Source: Veillonella ratti (lineage in GTDB: Bacteria; Bacillota; Negativicutes; Veillonellales; Veillonellaceae). Taken from it: 64,000 nt of DNA. Of this stretch, positions 63,749 through 64,000 are shown one piece after another. The position numbers were made by a program, and so were the translations under genes. The notes beneath the pieces are model-generated. The model was not told where the DNA came from. It did no database searches and saw only the letters and a program-made list of their open reading frames with translations. Numbering within the stretch: the first letter of the stretch is position 1; each line of letters begins with the position of its first letter. The stretch covers positions 144,610 through 208,609 of the forward strand of contig NZ_RQUX01000001.1 in the NCBI RefSeq assembly GCF_003992115.1, read 5' to 3'.

Positions 63749-64000
63749 AGGAATCGCCTCCTACGAACAATAGTAATAATAAACGGTTATAGCGTTCTAA
63801 TTTATTAATAACGCTGTGCAATTTTTAGGTTCTATATCCCTAACCTGAATACCCTAATCTTATAGGATTTTATTAACGCTGCCCTCAGGGCCAATCGCTA
63901 CTGCTTTTAGAGTACCGATAGGGGCTGAGTCCATTCAGCGAACTCTATAATTATACTACATATTTGAACTTTGTAAAATACAACTATATCTATATATTTC
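63749..64000 (-). promoter_or_regulatory. Upstream region of the DUF2156 gene
   Basis: TTTACA, 16 bases, TATAAT near 63955-63980 on the minus strand suggests a start about 190 bases before the gene. The leader has possible hairpins GAGT/ACTC, GCCCT/AGGGC and AGCGTT/AACGCT. No known riboswitch was recognised and no ORF is supported. Confidence 0.45.

Overview
The window reads as one contiguous piece of a bacterial chromosome of moderate GC. The regulators (three T-box leaders, NiaR, ECF transport), the hisZ/hisG short-form pair and the DUF1659/DUF2922 pair point to a Firmicute, most likely the Negativicutes/Veillonellaceae group; this taxonomy is an inference from gene content, not from a marker gene. 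No phage, transposase, CRISPR array, rRNA or tRNA gene was recognised.

Layout. 1-5 kb: minus-strand UDG-like gene (cut by the window edge), GT39 glycosyltransferase with a DedA protein, purA. 5-9 kb: niaR and the niacin transporter niaP with a palindromic operator, a block of nested hairpin repeats, then purB. 9-11 kb: a secreted protein of unknown function and a DUF1659/DUF2922 pair. 11-15 kb: class Ia ribonucleotide reductase nrdA-nrdB. 15-22 kb: the shikimate operon aroF-aroB-aroA-aroC-aroEK-aroQ, preceded by an aromatic leader-peptide attenuator. 22-24 kb: cysK-cysE under a Cys T-box. 24-26 kb: two candidate structured RNAs and a low-complexity secreted protein. 26-36 kb: SGNH hydrolase, queC and a ten-gene his operon (hisZGDBHAFIEC). 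36-41 kb: a Trp T-box operon encoding an ECF transporter (fused S-component/ATPase, second ATPase, T-component) ending in a PHP histidinol-phosphatase. 41-43 kb: a DUF2520 dehydrogenase and panB behind a terminator-bearing leader. 43-48.5 kb: leuA-leuC-leuD-leuB under a Leu T-box, with three unusual hairpins in the leuA leader. 48.5-56 kb: three DUF805 proteins, a GH3 lipoprotein, two membrane-anchored paralogues, an ADP-ribosylglycohydrolase and small ORFs. 56-61 kb: SDR, cysteine desulfidase family, diaminopropionate ammonia-lyase, M20 carbamoylase-type hydrolase and a divergent AraC regulator. 61.5-64 kb: Eis-like acetyltransferase and a DUF2156 protein.

The unifying theme is amino-acid supply. 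Four operons carry separate sensing leaders: a translated peptide rich in Phe, Tyr and Trp for the common aromatic pathway, and T-boxes whose specifiers read Cys (TGC), Trp (TGG) and Leu (CTC). The most notable observations are the complete ribosome-mediated attenuator upstream of aroF, the three leuA-leader hairpins sharing GGGTGAGAGC, two genes that appear to start at AUU and AUA, two promoter-to-terminator intergenic RNAs, and nested hairpin elements near 7.1-7.5 kb with compensatory base changes. Gene calls rest on recognised motifs; no database search was possible.
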